Below, piece after piece: positions 28,207 to 37,037 of a stretch of 64,000 nt of DNA. The position numbers and the translations under genes were made by a program. The notes beneath the pieces were generated by a model. That model was not told where the DNA came from. It was given only the letters and a program-made list of their open reading frames with translations, and made no database searches. The stretch is from an uncultured Clostridia bacterium (GTDB lineage: Bacteria; Bacillota; Clostridia; TANB77; CAG-508): the NCBI GenBank assembly GCA_928721565.1, contig OV788638.1:1426001-1490000 (forward strand). Reading direction: 5' to 3'. How positions within the stretch are numbered: the first letter of the stretch is position 1; the number at the start of each line of letters is the position of its first letter.

Positions 28207-28231
28207 TTGTTGAAATTTTCTCATTTTTGTG
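28207..28231. repeat. 25-bp direct repeat, right flank of the IS element
   Basis: Second copy of the flanking repeat. It supplies the -35 box (TTGAAA, 28210-28215) of the promoter reading into mutS2, so the insertion left that promoter complete. Confidence 0.85.
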
Positions 28232-28238
28232 GCATAAT
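28210..28238 (+). promoter_or_regulatory. sigma-A promoter of mutS2
   Basis: TTGAAA (28210-28215), 17 bp, CATAAT (28233-28238), about 40 bp before the mutS2 ATG. The -35 lies in the IS-flanking repeat and the -10 just outside it. Confidence 0.72.
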
Positions 28239-28277
28239 AATGTTGTTAAATAGCCTAAAACTTATGGAGGAATCAAA

Positions 28278-30674
28278 ATGAATAATAATCTGAAAAAATT
28301 AGAATTTGATAAAATATTAGAAAATATATCAAACTATTGTAAAACATATATAGGAAAAAAATACGCACAAGAATTGTGTCCATCACAAGACAAAGTAGAA
28401 GTACAGAAAACACTAGACGAAACCAGTCAAGGTGTAATTTTAATGCAACGAAACAGTACACCTCCTCTTGGAGAAATTGCTGATATCACAGTATATTTAA
28501 AAACTTTAGAAGGCTGTGGTTCTCTTAGCATAAAAGCTTTGTTGGAACTTCAAAATATTTTACAAATGTCAGCTGATCTAAAAGAATATCTTTCAAAAGA
28601 CTTTCTTTCAACATCCGACTTTTCTGCTATTGAACAATACTTTGCAGGTCTGTATGTAAATCCTAGTATTGTTTCTACTTTTGCAAAATCAATTGTTGAT
28701 GAAGATACTATTGCTGATAGCGCTTCTGCTAAATTACAAGACATTCGTAGAAGAGAACGTAGAATTGAACAAGATATCCGTGCCAAATTGAATACCATTT
28801 TACATTCTTCTACTTACTCAAAATATATGAGAGAAAATCTTGTAACCATTCGAAATGGGCGTTTTGTAATACCTGTAAAAGAAGAATATCGTAGTTGTGT
28901 AAAAGGATTCGTTCATGATATGTCAAGTAGTGGCTCAACTGTTTTTATAGAACCGATTTCAGTATTTGATTTTAATAATGAACTTTCTAATTTGCATATT
29001 GAAGAAGAACTTGAAATTGAAAGAATTTTGCAAAATCTAAGTGGTTTGTTATTTCCGTATACTAAAGAACTTGAAAATAATGCTAATTTAATTGGAAAAC
29101 TTGACTTTATATTTGCCAAAGCTCATTATTCTTTAGAGCTACACTGTACTACTCCAAATATCAATAATGATAAACAAATTATTTTAAATAATGCACGTCA
29201 TCCATTAATTGATCAAGAGAAAGTTGTTCCTATTTCTTTAGAATTAGGGAAAGACTTTTCAAGTTTAATTATCACTGGTCCAAATACTGGTGGAAAAACT
29301 GTATCCCTAAAAACTATTGGGCTTTTATCTGCTATGGCTTGCAGTGGGCTAAATATCCCAGCTGATGAACATTCTTGTATCTATGTATTTGACAATATTT
29401 TCGCTGATATTGGTGATGAACAAAGTATTACTGAATCTTTAAGCACTTTTTCTTCTCACATTAGCAATATCGTCAAAATTACCCAAACAGCTACTGCAGA
29501 TAGCTTAATTCTTGTTGATGAACTGGGTTCTGGTACAGATCCCCTTGAAGGTGCACATCTTGCAATTAGTATTTTACAATACTTTACAGAGCTTGGTTGT
29601 CTTACTGTTGCTACATCTCATTATCAAGAATTGAAAAAATATGCTTTAGTTACTCCAAAATTTAAAAATGCAAGTGTTGAGTTTGACATAGAAAATTTAA
29701 AACCTACTTATCGTTTATTGATTGGCATTCCTGGTAAAAGTAATGCTTTTGCAATAAGTAGAAAATTAGGTTTAAACGAAGCTATTATAAAGCGTGCCTC
29801 TTCTATGATTGATAAAGAAACTGTTAATCTTGAAGATTTGCTTAAAAGTATTTATGATGAAAAATCTAAAATTGAAGATGAAAAACGCCGTATAACTCAT
29901 GCTTTAAATGAAGCCGAAGAATTGCGTCAGTCTCTAAAAAATCAACATTTTGATGTTTCTAGTAAAGAAAAAGAATTGATTGCAAATGCAAAACAAGAAG
30001 CTAAACAAATTTTAATTGATGCAAAAGAAACTGCTAATTCTATCATTCGAGATATGGATCATACTAATTCAACTTCTAAAGCCAATAAACTTAGAAATAA
30101 ATTAAATGATGAAATTTCTTCACTTTCTGTTGCCAGTAATAATGCAACAGATGATATTGAATTACCAGATAATCTACTTCCTTCTATCAAACGTGAAAAT
30201 ATTAAACCTGGTTTGAATGTATATGTAGATAATTTGAGTTCTGATGGTGTTGTTATTTCTAATATCTCTAAAGATAACACTGTTCAAGTGCAAGTTGGAA
30301 TGATGAAAATGAAAGTTGATATAAAAAATTTGTATGAAGCAAAATCAAATGGAAATTCTAATAAAAAAGCTACTATTGGAAGCTCTGGCAAAGTTCTTGG
30401 TGGAACCAGTTTTAAAGCTCAAACAGTAAAACCAGAAATAAATGTTTTAGGTTTAACTGTTGATGAAGCTGTATCTATAATTGATAAATATATAGATGAC
30501 TGTTTTGTTGCAAAGCTTTCTCCAATCCGTATAGTACATGGTAAAGGCACTGGTGCTTTACGTAATGGAATCCATCGTTATTTAAAAACAAATAAGTTTG
30601 TTGATAGTTTTCGCCTTGGTACTTTTGGTGAAGGAGAAATGGGAGTTACTATAGTTAGCTTAAAAATAAAGTGA
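28278..30674 (+). CDS. mutS2: MutS2 endonuclease/ATPase
   Basis: A 798-residue protein with the full MutS2 layout: N-terminal core and lever region, MutS-type ATPase with Walker A GPNTGGKTVSLKTIGL near residue 335, Walker B LILVDELGSGTDPLEGAH near 410, a long coiled-coil region about 515-600, and a C-terminal Smr nuclease domain with NVLGLTVDEA and IVHGKGTGALR. MutS2 proteins suppress homologous recombination and, in Bacillus, act on collided ribosomes. Start is set by TGGAGGAATCAAA before the ATG. It stands alone, with the promoter beside an IS end and a strong palindrome directly after the stop. Confidence 0.96.
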   Translation: MNNNLKKLEFDKILENISNYCKTYIGKKYAQELCPSQDKVEVQKTLDETSQGVILMQRNSTPPLGEIADITVYLKTLEGCGSLSIKALLELQNILQMSADLKEYLSKDFLSTSDFSAIEQYFAGLYVNPSIVSTFAKSIVDEDTIADSASAKLQDIRRRERRIEQDIRAKLNTILHSSTYSKYMRENLVTIRNGRFVIPVKEEYRSCVKGFVHDMSSSGSTVFIEPISVFDFNNELSNLHIEEELEIERILQNLSGLLFPYTKELENNANLIGKLDFIFAKAHYSLELHCTTPNINNDKQIILNNARHPLIDQEKVVPISLELGKDFSSLIITGPNTGGKTVSLKTIGLLSAMACSGLNIPADEHSCIYVFDNIFADIGDEQSITESLSTFSSHISNIVKITQTATADSLILVDELGSGTDPLEGAHLAISILQYFTELGCLTVATSHYQELKKYALVTPKFKNASVEFDIENLKPTYRLLIGIPGKSNAFAISRKLGLNEAIIKRASSMIDKETVNLEDLLKSIYDEKSKIEDEKRRITHALNEAEELRQSLKNQHFDVSSKEKELIANAKQEAKQILIDAKETANSIIRDMDHTNSTSKANKLRNKLNDEISSLSVASNNATDDIELPDNLLPSIKRENIKPGLNVYVDNLSSDGVVISNISKDNTVQVQVGMMKMKVDIKNLYEAKSNGNSNKKATIGSSGKVLGGTSFKAQTVKPEINVLGLTVDEAVSIIDKYIDDCFVAKLSPIRIVHGKGTGALRNGIHRYLKTNKFVDSFRLGTFGEGEMGVTIVSLKIK

Positions 30675-30679
30675 GTCAT

Positions 30680-30729
30680 TTGGGACCGGTTCTTAAATGT
30701 GCAGATGCACGTTTAAGAACCGGTCCCAA
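30680..30729. repeat. head-to-head ACCGGT repeats forming a large palindrome between mutS2 and spoVT
   Basis: One forward copy (from 30682) and one reverse copy (ending about 30727) of the dispersed unit face each other, giving a stem of roughly 24 bp with one mismatch and a very short loop. It lies between the converging mutS2 and spoVT genes, where it probably ends both transcripts. There is no long T-run, so efficiency would depend on stem strength. Confidence 0.75.
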
Positions 30730-30746
30730 CCGTCCCATTGTCAATT

Positions 30747-31301
30747 TTATATTTCCATTTGACTTCCTAGAAAACTGGCTGCTGATTGAGCTACCTTTTT
30801 TTCTACTTCATTCATTTTAGTGTTTGACTCTTTAGATAATAAAATAACTGTCCCTATTGTGTCTCCATTTGAAATTATTGGATAAACTACTTGTGAATTG
30901 TACTTTCTTTCATTATTATCATTTTTTGTAATAGGTACTGAAACATCACTATTTTCTTTACTTGTATATACTTCTTTATCTTCCATTAATTGTTCCAATT
31001 CATCACTAACATTTTGCTCTAAGAATTCCTTTTTAGGTCCACCTGAAATTGCTATTACTGTATCTTTATCTGTTATACAGGCTATATGTCCTGTTGTTTT
31101 TGATAATGTTTCTGCATATCCATTAGCAAATTCTGATAGTTCTCCTATTGGAGAATATTTTTTCAATATTACTTGGCCTTCTCTATCTGTAAATATTTCT
31201 AAAGGTTCTCCCTCTTTTATACGCAATGTTTTTCTTATTTCTTTTGGTATTACTACTCTACCTAAATCATCTATTCTTCTTACAACTCCTGTTGCTTTCA
31301 T
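30747..31301 (-). CDS. spoVT: stage V sporulation protein T
   Basis: A 184-residue transcription regulator active in the forespore. The N-terminal AbrB-type DNA-binding domain is MKATGVVRRIDDLGRVVIPKEIRKTLRI, and the C-terminal half is a GAF-like domain (from about residue 55). The ATG at 31301 is chosen because AAGGAGG lies seven bases upstream; a longer frame to 31367 runs through the promoter and lacks a ribosome site. A sigma-G-like promoter is found at 31337-31365, matching the known sigma-G control of spoVT in Bacillus. Confidence 0.95.
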   Translation of the reverse strand: MKATGVVRRIDDLGRVVIPKEIRKTLRIKEGEPLEIFTDREGQVILKKYSPIGELSEFANGYAETLSKTTGHIACITDKDTVIAISGGPKKEFLEQNVSDELEQLMEDKEVYTSKENSDVSVPITKNDNNERKYNSQVVYPIISNGDTIGTVILLSKESNTKMNEVEKKVAQSAASFLGSQMEI

Positions 31302-31336
31302 AATCTTCCTCCTTTTTTGTTTTCTAAGTATACTCT

Positions 31337-31365
31337 TATTATGACAAAAAAGGAAAAAAATATAC
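31337..31365 (-). promoter_or_regulatory. sigma-G-type promoter of spoVT
   Basis: On the minus strand GTATA (31361-31365), 17 bp, CATAATA (31337-31343), matching the sigma-G pattern GnATA / CATnnTA. It is 36 bp upstream of the spoVT ATG. Confidence 0.7.
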
Positions 31366-31396
31366 ATTTGTAAATCAATTTTTCAATTTTAAAAAC

Positions 31397-31425
31397 TTGA
31401 ATTTATAATTAAAATATATTATAAT
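31397..31425 (+). promoter_or_regulatory. sigma-A promoter of ssrA
   Basis: TTGAAT (31397-31402), 17 bp, TATAAT (31420-31425). Transcription would begin several bases ahead of the mature tmRNA 5' end, leaving a short leader for RNase P. Confidence 0.75.
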
Positions 31426-31438
31426 ATTTAATGTATAT

Positions 31439-31791
31439 GGGGATGTAATGGTTTCGACATTGCATTTGAAGCACAAATAGCGAGTAGTGGATTCTCGTTT
31501 GCCACTTTAATAAACGAGAAACTAAAATATAAACGCTGATAATACAGAATTAGCATTTGCTGCTTAGTTGCGGCAACGCCTGTTAAAATATCCCCACATA
31601 TTTTAATTTGGTGTCATTTAGTGGGAAACAAAGCTGTTTTTTCTGCAGAAACAGTGGGTATTTTTGCAGATATATCTATCAATCGTTTGTTTATTAATGC
31701 TTGCTAGACGAATCTTAATAATAAACTGCACTCGGAGAAGTTTGTGTGAATTGTGTTATGGACAGGGGTTCGACTCCCCTCATCTCCACCA
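31439..31791 (+). ncRNA. ssrA: transfer-messenger RNA (tmRNA)
   Basis: A 353-nt tmRNA that rescues stalled ribosomes. The 5' end GGGGATGTAATGGTTTCGACA and the 3' end with GGGGTTCGACTCCCC and CATCTCCACCA form the tRNA-like domain; the CCA is encoded. The tag frame starts at GCT (31535) and ends at TAG (31565-31567), giving the peptide ADNTELAFAA, whose AFAA end would be recognised by ClpXP-type proteases. One-piece, not permuted. Confidence 0.97.
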
Positions 31792-31794
31792 GTA

Positions 31795-31823
31795 TTGACT
31801 TTTTTATGTAAATATTATATAAT
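31795..31823 (+). promoter_or_regulatory. sigma-A promoter after ssrA
   Basis: TTGACT (31795-31800), 17 bp, TATAAT (31818-31823), 62 bp before the start of the next plus-strand gene. It begins only four bases after the tmRNA 3' end. Confidence 0.75.
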
Positions 31824-31885
31824 ATCCATGATGAAATATTTTTATCATAGCACTATAAGAAAGAAAGAAAAAGGAGGATATCATT

Positions 31886-32299
31886 ATGATTCTAAAAACA
31901 AAAAGAGGCAAAAATGTCCTTACAGGAACTGAAAAACGGATTGTATTTCCTATAAACGCAGAAGGAAATAACAATTTTTGCTTTGCTAGCAATATCGCAA
32001 GAAAATTTTGGCCTGAACTTTTACACATGGGCGACCTTAAAGTAGGAACAGTCCTTACAAAAAAAGTTGATGACATTGGCATTACTTTTTTTGCCATTTG
32101 TTGTTATTCTCTTGAAAAAGGCTGGGAACACCAACAAGATGTTATTCGCCAGTGTTTTGATTCCATTCCTGGTACAGAACCAGTAGCCACTATTGATATT
32201 GGATCTGACTGGCTCAGCAAATCAACTGGAGCCAATCTTTCTCAAATAAGAGCAGGAATGCAAACCTCACAAAAAGAGATAGTTCTATATCTTTCTTAA
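31886..32299 (+). CDS. small unknown protein, possibly macro-domain-like
   Basis: A 137-residue soluble protein, not confidently recognised. The pattern VFPINAEGNNNFCFASNIARKFWPEL, then LKVGTVLTKKV, then ITFFAICCYSLEKGW, and a final STGANLSQIRAGM with a short C-terminal strand, loosely recalls macro domains that bind ADP-ribose, but key glycines are not clear. It has its own strong promoter just behind tmRNA, an AAGGAGG ribosome site, and a terminator right after the stop, so it is a real single-gene transcript. Confidence 0.7.
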   Translation: MILKTKRGKNVLTGTEKRIVFPINAEGNNNFCFASNIARKFWPELLHMGDLKVGTVLTKKVDDIGITFFAICCYSLEKGWEHQQDVIRQCFDSIPGTEPVATIDIGSDWLSKSTGANLSQIRAGMQTSQKEIVLYLS

Positions 32300-32307
32300 T
32301 GCAAATA

Positions 32308-32341
32308 AAACCGGTGTCTTGTAAGACATCGGTTTGTTCTT
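32308..32341. terminator. terminator between the unknown gene and guaD
   Basis: A 13-bp stem with one mismatch (AAACCGGTGTCTT / AAGACATCGGTTT), 2-base loop, then GTTCTT. Lies between converging genes and can act on both strands. Confidence 0.78.
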
Positions 32342-32342
32342 A

Positions 32343-32804
32343 TTAATATATTACTCCTCTTTCTTTTTTATATTCTTCAAAAGCTTGTATACATTCAGTT
32401 CTATCCATTTGTTTTAAATTGATTAAATCTTTATTTTCTCCTCTTAAATATTGATAGATAATATCATCTCTAAATCCTACATTTCCTGCATCTTCTTTTG
32501 TGCATCCATAATATACTTTTTTTATGTTTGCCCAAATTATTGCTGATAAACACATCGGACATGGTTCACATGACGTATATAATATACAATCCGTTAAATC
32601 ATATGTTTTTAGTTTTTCACATGCATTTCTTATTGCAACTATTTCTGCATGTGCTGTTGGGTCATTACTACATAATACTCTATTATTCCCTTCTGATATT
32701 ATGTTTCCTTCTTTGTCTGTTATTACTGCTCCGAATGGTCCTCCTTCTTTGTTTTTGAACCCTTGAACTGATTTATTTTTTGCTATTTCCATGTATTTAT
32801 TCAT
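32343..32804 (-). CDS. guaD: guanine deaminase
   Basis: A 153-residue zinc deaminase of the cytidine deaminase fold that converts guanine to xanthine. Zinc-binding and catalytic residues are in TAHAEIVAIRNA and SCEPCPMCLSAI; NDPTAHAE and CILYTSCEPCPMC match Bacillus GuaD more than the tRNA deaminase. The ATG at 32804 is preferred to one seven codons upstream because GGAGG sits eight bases ahead of it. The gene is single. Confidence 0.88.
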   Translation of the reverse strand: MNKYMEIAKNKSVQGFKNKEGGPFGAVITDKEGNIISEGNNRVLCSNDPTAHAEIVAIRNACEKLKTYDLTDCILYTSCEPCPMCLSAIIWANIKKVYYGCTKEDAGNVGFRDDIIYQYLRGENKDLINLKQMDRTECIQAFEEYKKERGVIY

Positions 32805-32914
32805 TTTATCTTCCTCCATCTTCATATTTATATCACATTTTTATTTTTTTGTCATATATTATTACAGTTATTATGGCATTTTGTTTATAACAAATACCAA
32901 GAAATGAGGTTTTT

Positions 32915-33821
32915 ATGGACGATTTCGTTTTTAGTTCTAATCTATTATATGAAAATTTACGTATTCTAAAACAATCTTATCCTTTTATTCAAACTGGGTA
33001 TATTGGAAAAAGTATTATGGGTAAGGACATTCCTTTTGTTAGAATTGGTCGTGGGCAAAAAGAAGTTTTTTATTCAGCTAGTTATCATGCTAACGAATGG
33101 ATCACTTCTTTGGTTCTTTTAGAATTTATGTATGATTATTGTAATGCTATTCAGACTAATTCTTCTATCTGGAATTTTTCTGCTAGACGTTTGTTTGATT
33201 CTGTTTCTATTTATATTGTTCCTTTAGTTAATCCTGACGGAGTTGACTTAGTTACTGGTGCTCTTCCAACATCATCTCCTTCTTACAAACAAGCAGAAAA
33301 AATTGCTTATGGTTTTGCAACCATTCCTTTCCCTGATGGATGGAAAGCCAATATCCGTGGTGTAGATTTAAATCTGCAATTTCCTGCAGAATGGGAAAAA
33401 GCTCGTGAAATAAAATATGCACAAGGTTTTACTCGGACCTGCTCCCCGTGATTTTGTTGGATATGGTCCTCTTACAGAACCAGAAGCACTTGCTGTTTAT
33501 AACTTCACTTTACAACATAATTTTAGACTTATACTTGCTTATCATTCTCAGGGCGAAGTTATTTACTGGCAATTTCAAAATTACAATCCACCCGGTGCAT
33601 TTGCAATTGGAACTCAATTTGCAAATGTTAGTGGTTATTCTCTCGAACCTACTCCTTACAATTCTAGTTTTGCTGGTTATAAAGATTGGTTTATTCAAAA
33701 CTATAATAGACCTGGCTATACTATCGAAGTAGGATTGGGAACTAATCCTCTTCCTATGACACAATTTAGTAAAATTTACAATGATAACTTAGGAATATTA
33801 GTGCTTGGAGCTATTCTTTAA
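32915..33821 (+). pseudogene. M14 zinc carboxypeptidase/endopeptidase, frameshifted
   Basis: Two adjacent frames together encode about 300 residues of an M14 metallopeptidase of the type that trims peptidoglycan peptides (gamma-D-glutamyl-diamino acid endopeptidase-like). Zinc ligands are in the first part (SYHANEW, the HxxE motif) and second part (LAYHSQGE), with the catalytic Glu in YTIEVGLG. The frame shifts at about 33437, where one extra A in CGGACCT separates FTR from PAPRDFVGY. Everything else is intact, so it is either a recent mutation or an assembly error. There is no signal peptide, and the start has a weak GAGG site. Confidence 0.82.
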
Positions 33822-35377
33822 GCAAATATTTTGCACATTTTAGTCCATCAATTGCAGCAGTCATAATTCCTCCTGCATATCCAGCACCTTCTCCACAAGG
33901 ATATAATCCCATAACATTTACAGAATTCAAATTTTCTCTATTCCTTGTGATTTGTACTGGTGATGAACTCCTAGTTTCTACTCCTGTTAGAACTGCATCT
34001 TTATCTGCAAATCCATGCAACTTTTTATCCAATTCTAGTATTGCTTCCTTCATTGTATCTGACACAAATTGAGGCAAAATTTCATTCAAATCTGCACCAG
34101 TTACACCTGGCATATATGTTGGTTTTATCTTGCCAAATGCCATAGTCCTATTCCCATTTATAAAATCTTCTACTCTTTGAGCTGGTGCATTATAATTTTT
34201 TCCACCCAATACAAATGCTTTCTTTTCTAGTTCTTCTTGAAAATACATTCCATCTAATGGAGAATTTTTATAGTAATCTTCTACAGTAACATTTACAAGT
34301 AATGCACTATTTGCATTTATTCCATCTCTCGCAAAATTGCTCATCCCATTTGTAACAATTGAATTTTCTTCTGAATTTGAAGCCATCACTTGTCCACCAG
34401 GGCACATACAAAACGTATAACATGTTCTTCCATTTTTGGCATGATAAACTAATTTATAATCTGCCACAGGTAGCTCCAAACATGTTTTTTCTCCATATTG
34501 AGCTCTATTTATATCTTTTTGCAAATGCTCTATTCTAGTTCCTACAGCAAAATTTTTAGGTTGTATTTCAACTCCTAATTCATATAGTCTTTTAAACGTA
34601 TCTCTTGCACTATGTCCAATTGCTAGAATTACAGCATCTGTTTCAATTCTATTATTTTCACAAATAACAGCTTTTATTATTCCATTTTCAATTTCAAAAT
34701 CTGTAGCTTTAGTGTTAAATAAAACTTGCCCACCTTTTGAAATAATATACTCTCTTATATTTCTTACTATTTCTCGCAAATTGTCTGTACCTATATGAGG
34801 TTTAGCCATATATAAAATTTCTTTAGGAGCACCAAATCTAACAAACTCTTCTAAGACTTTTCTAGAATACATATTAGACGAATTACCAGTATTCAATTTT
34901 CCATCTGAAAATGTTCCTGCTCCACCTTCTCCAAACTGAATATTAGAAACTGTTGAAAATTTTCTTTGTTGTGAAAATTCCTCTACATCTTTTATTCTCC
35001 TCTTCTACACATTTTCCTCTTTCTAAAATTATTGGTTTTATTCCATTATCAACTAATAAAAGTCCCGCAAACAATCCCGCCGGTCCCATTCCTATAATTA
35101 CAGGTCTATATTTACTATTTCTTTTAACTTCTACTTCTTGCCCATTGCTCTTCTTTTATTTTTCCAAATTTTTTTTCTCGTTTTTTCGCTATTTAATTTA
35201 ATATCAATTGAATAATTATAATATATATCTTCTTTTATTTCTTGCATCTATAGATTTTTTATAAATATGCCATTCTTTTACTTCTTCTGGATTAATTCTA
35301 TTTTTACTAATTGCTTTTTTTAATACCTCTATATCACTTAGGTTCTCTCTAACTTTTATATTATTTAATCTTATCAT
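33811..35377 (-). pseudogene. FAD-dependent oxidoreductase (COG2509-like), multiple frameshifts
   Basis: The N terminus (MIRLNNIKVRENLSDIEVL, 35377 down), the FAD-binding segment with PVIIGMGPAGLFAGLLL (around 35040-35110), and the large C-terminal part (NTGNSSNMYSRKV to the stop at 33811) are all present in order but in different frames. Three single-base indels are needed to join them: about 35232 (one extra A), about 35155 (one base missing), and about 35000 (one extra G). The restored protein would be about 520 residues, normal for these uncharacterised flavoproteins. The 3' end overlaps the M14 gene by 11 bp. Confidence 0.82.
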
Positions 35378-35436
35378 ATACTCTCTCTTTTCTAACATTT
35401 ACTAAACATAATTATAATAGCATATATTTATTTCTT

Positions 35437-35465
35437 TTGCAATATTTAATACATTATGCTATAAT
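35437..35465 (+). promoter_or_regulatory. sigma-A promoter of the mgtC-like gene
   Basis: TTGCAA (35437-35442), 17 bp, TATAAT (35460-35465), 34 bp before the start codon. Confidence 0.78.
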
Positions 35466-35498
35466 TGTATTCGTATATTTTATAGAAAGGAGATTTAC

Positions 35499-36186
35499 AT
35501 GGACACAATATTAAATTTTTTCAATTCATTTGGTTTCCAAGCAATTATAAAATTAGTATTAGGTTTTATGTTAGCTGGAATTATAGGTTTAGAAAGATCT
35601 TCTTGGAGTAAACCTGCAGGTTTTAGAACTCATGCTCTTGTTGGAATAAGTGCAGTTTTGATAATGTTATGTGGTGAATACATGTCACGAGCTTATGATA
35701 TCGACCCTTCAAGAATTCCAGCACAATTGTTTATCTGGAATCGGTTTTATTGGTGCAGGTACAATTTTAAGAGATGGTTTTAATGTAAAAGGACTAACAA
35801 CTGCCGCAGGACTTTTAGCTGTTACATGTATTGGATTAAGTATTGGTGCTGGATTTTACTTAGGTGGAATTGTTACAACTCTTATTGTATATGTAATACT
35901 TTCTTATTCTTATAAGATTTCTGATAAATTAGATCATTTTGACTTATTAAATTTACAAATTGAAATATCAAAAAACTCTGATGAAGCTTTAGCCAAAATA
36001 GAAAAACTATTAAGTAACTCTAATATTGATATTAAACAAATGAAAAAGTTAGAAGAAACTGATAATAATGAAAACTCAACAATTCTAAAAATTGTTGGAC
36101 ATTATAATAAAAAGGGATTTAATAAAAATTTACTTTTAAAAAATATTTCTTTAATAGAAAATGTTTCTGAAATTATAGAAGATTAA
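35499..36186 (+). pseudogene. MgtC/SapB-family membrane protein, frameshifted
   Basis: Two frames together encode a protein of about 228 residues of the MgtC/SapB family. The first gives LGFMLAGIIGLERSSWSKPAGFRTHALVGISAVLIML; the second gives SGIGFIGAGTILRDGFNVKGLTTAAGLL and a C-terminal ACT-like region. They join if one T in the TTGTTT run near 35730 is removed. Family members affect magnesium homeostasis or membrane potential; the exact role is unclear. Ribosome site AAAGGAG is good and the promoter is strong, so the gene was recently functional or the indel is an error. Confidence 0.8.
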
Positions 36187-36193
36187 TTAGACA

Positions 36194-36252
36194 TGGGTCA
36201 TTAGGGACCGGTTCTTAAATGAACATTGCTCATTGGGGACCGGTTCTTCTTT
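36194..36252. repeat. ACCGGT dispersed repeat, tandem pair
   Basis: Copies start at 36204 and 36236 (32 bp apart) at the converging ends of the mgtC-like gene and the acyltransferase gene. The second copy lies within the acyltransferase coding region and the first supplies its last codons and stop. Confidence 0.85.
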
Positions 36253-37037
36253 GCACTTATTGACCGCTTTCTATATTCAATAACTTCTATATTACTATTT
36301 TTACTTCTTTCCACCATACAATTATAAACTTGATCTCGTAAATCGTGTTTTTGTTCTTGTAAACTCAATCCATCTTTTGGAAAAAATGGGCCATCAATAT
36401 AAGTAACTACCCTGAATTTATTATTATTTTTTCCATAACTTTGATATGTGTTAGTCATACAAAAAGTAGGCTTTTTATATTGCACAGGATATTTAAATGA
36501 TACAGCTTTAAATGGTCTTATTTTAGTATAAAATGGCCAAATATGTGCTTCTGGATAAATTGTTATTGGATGTCCTCTATCAATATGTGTTTCAATTGCA
36601 TTTATAAAATTTTTCATTCCACTTTTATTATTAGGAATTGGTATTGCTCCAAGTAATTGAATAGAATTTCCTAAGAACTTCATTGAAACATTCTCTGGAT
36701 TTACAATAAAATGATTTCTTTTAGGATACATTGGTAAACTTGGAATAAATACATCTGCAAATACTTGTGTATGATTTACATATACAAAATAAGAGTCCCT
36801 TTTATACGGTTTTAATTTTTCTTTTCCTACATATTTTATTTTTAGTTTGAATTTTCCATAAATAAGTTTTATTGGCATACTTAGTACATTTTGCAATAAA
36901 AAAGAACAAAAATCCCACAAAGGATTTTTGTGGATGTATTTATAGTTTTCATCAATAATCCTTGGTGTGATTTCTGCTCCTGAAAATTCATCATTTAATT
37001 CATCTTTATAATAATAAATTTGTTTAGATTTCTTCAT
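36201..37037 (-). CDS. PlsC-type 1-acyl-glycerol-3-phosphate acyltransferase
   Basis: A 278-residue acyltransferase. The HX4D motif appears as VNHTQVFAD near residue 88, and the second motif as TIYPEAHIWPF. It would transfer an acyl chain to a lysophospholipid or glycolipid. The gene overlaps the GT8-acyltransferase fusion by 14 bp, so it is translationally coupled. The last dozen residues (ending VHLRTGP) and the stop codon come from the dispersed ACCGGT repeat, so the natural C terminus has been replaced or extended. Confidence 0.85.
   Translation of the reverse strand: MKKSKQIYYYKDELNDEFSGAEITPRIIDENYKYIHKNPLWDFCSFLLQNVLSMPIKLIYGKFKLKIKYVGKEKLKPYKRDSYFVYVNHTQVFADVFIPSLPMYPKRNHFIVNPENVSMKFLGNSIQLLGAIPIPNNKSGMKNFINAIETHIDRGHPITIYPEAHIWPFYTKIRPFKAVSFKYPVQYKKPTFCMTNTYQSYGKNNNKFRVVTYIDGPFFPKDGLSLQEQKHDLRDQVYNCMVERSKNSNIEVIEYRKRSISAKKNRSPMSNVHLRTGP

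Noticed and set aside
35216..35398. Separate 60-residue gene
   Set aside because: It is the N-terminal part of the frameshifted FAD oxidoreductase, as the reading frame downstream continues the same family.
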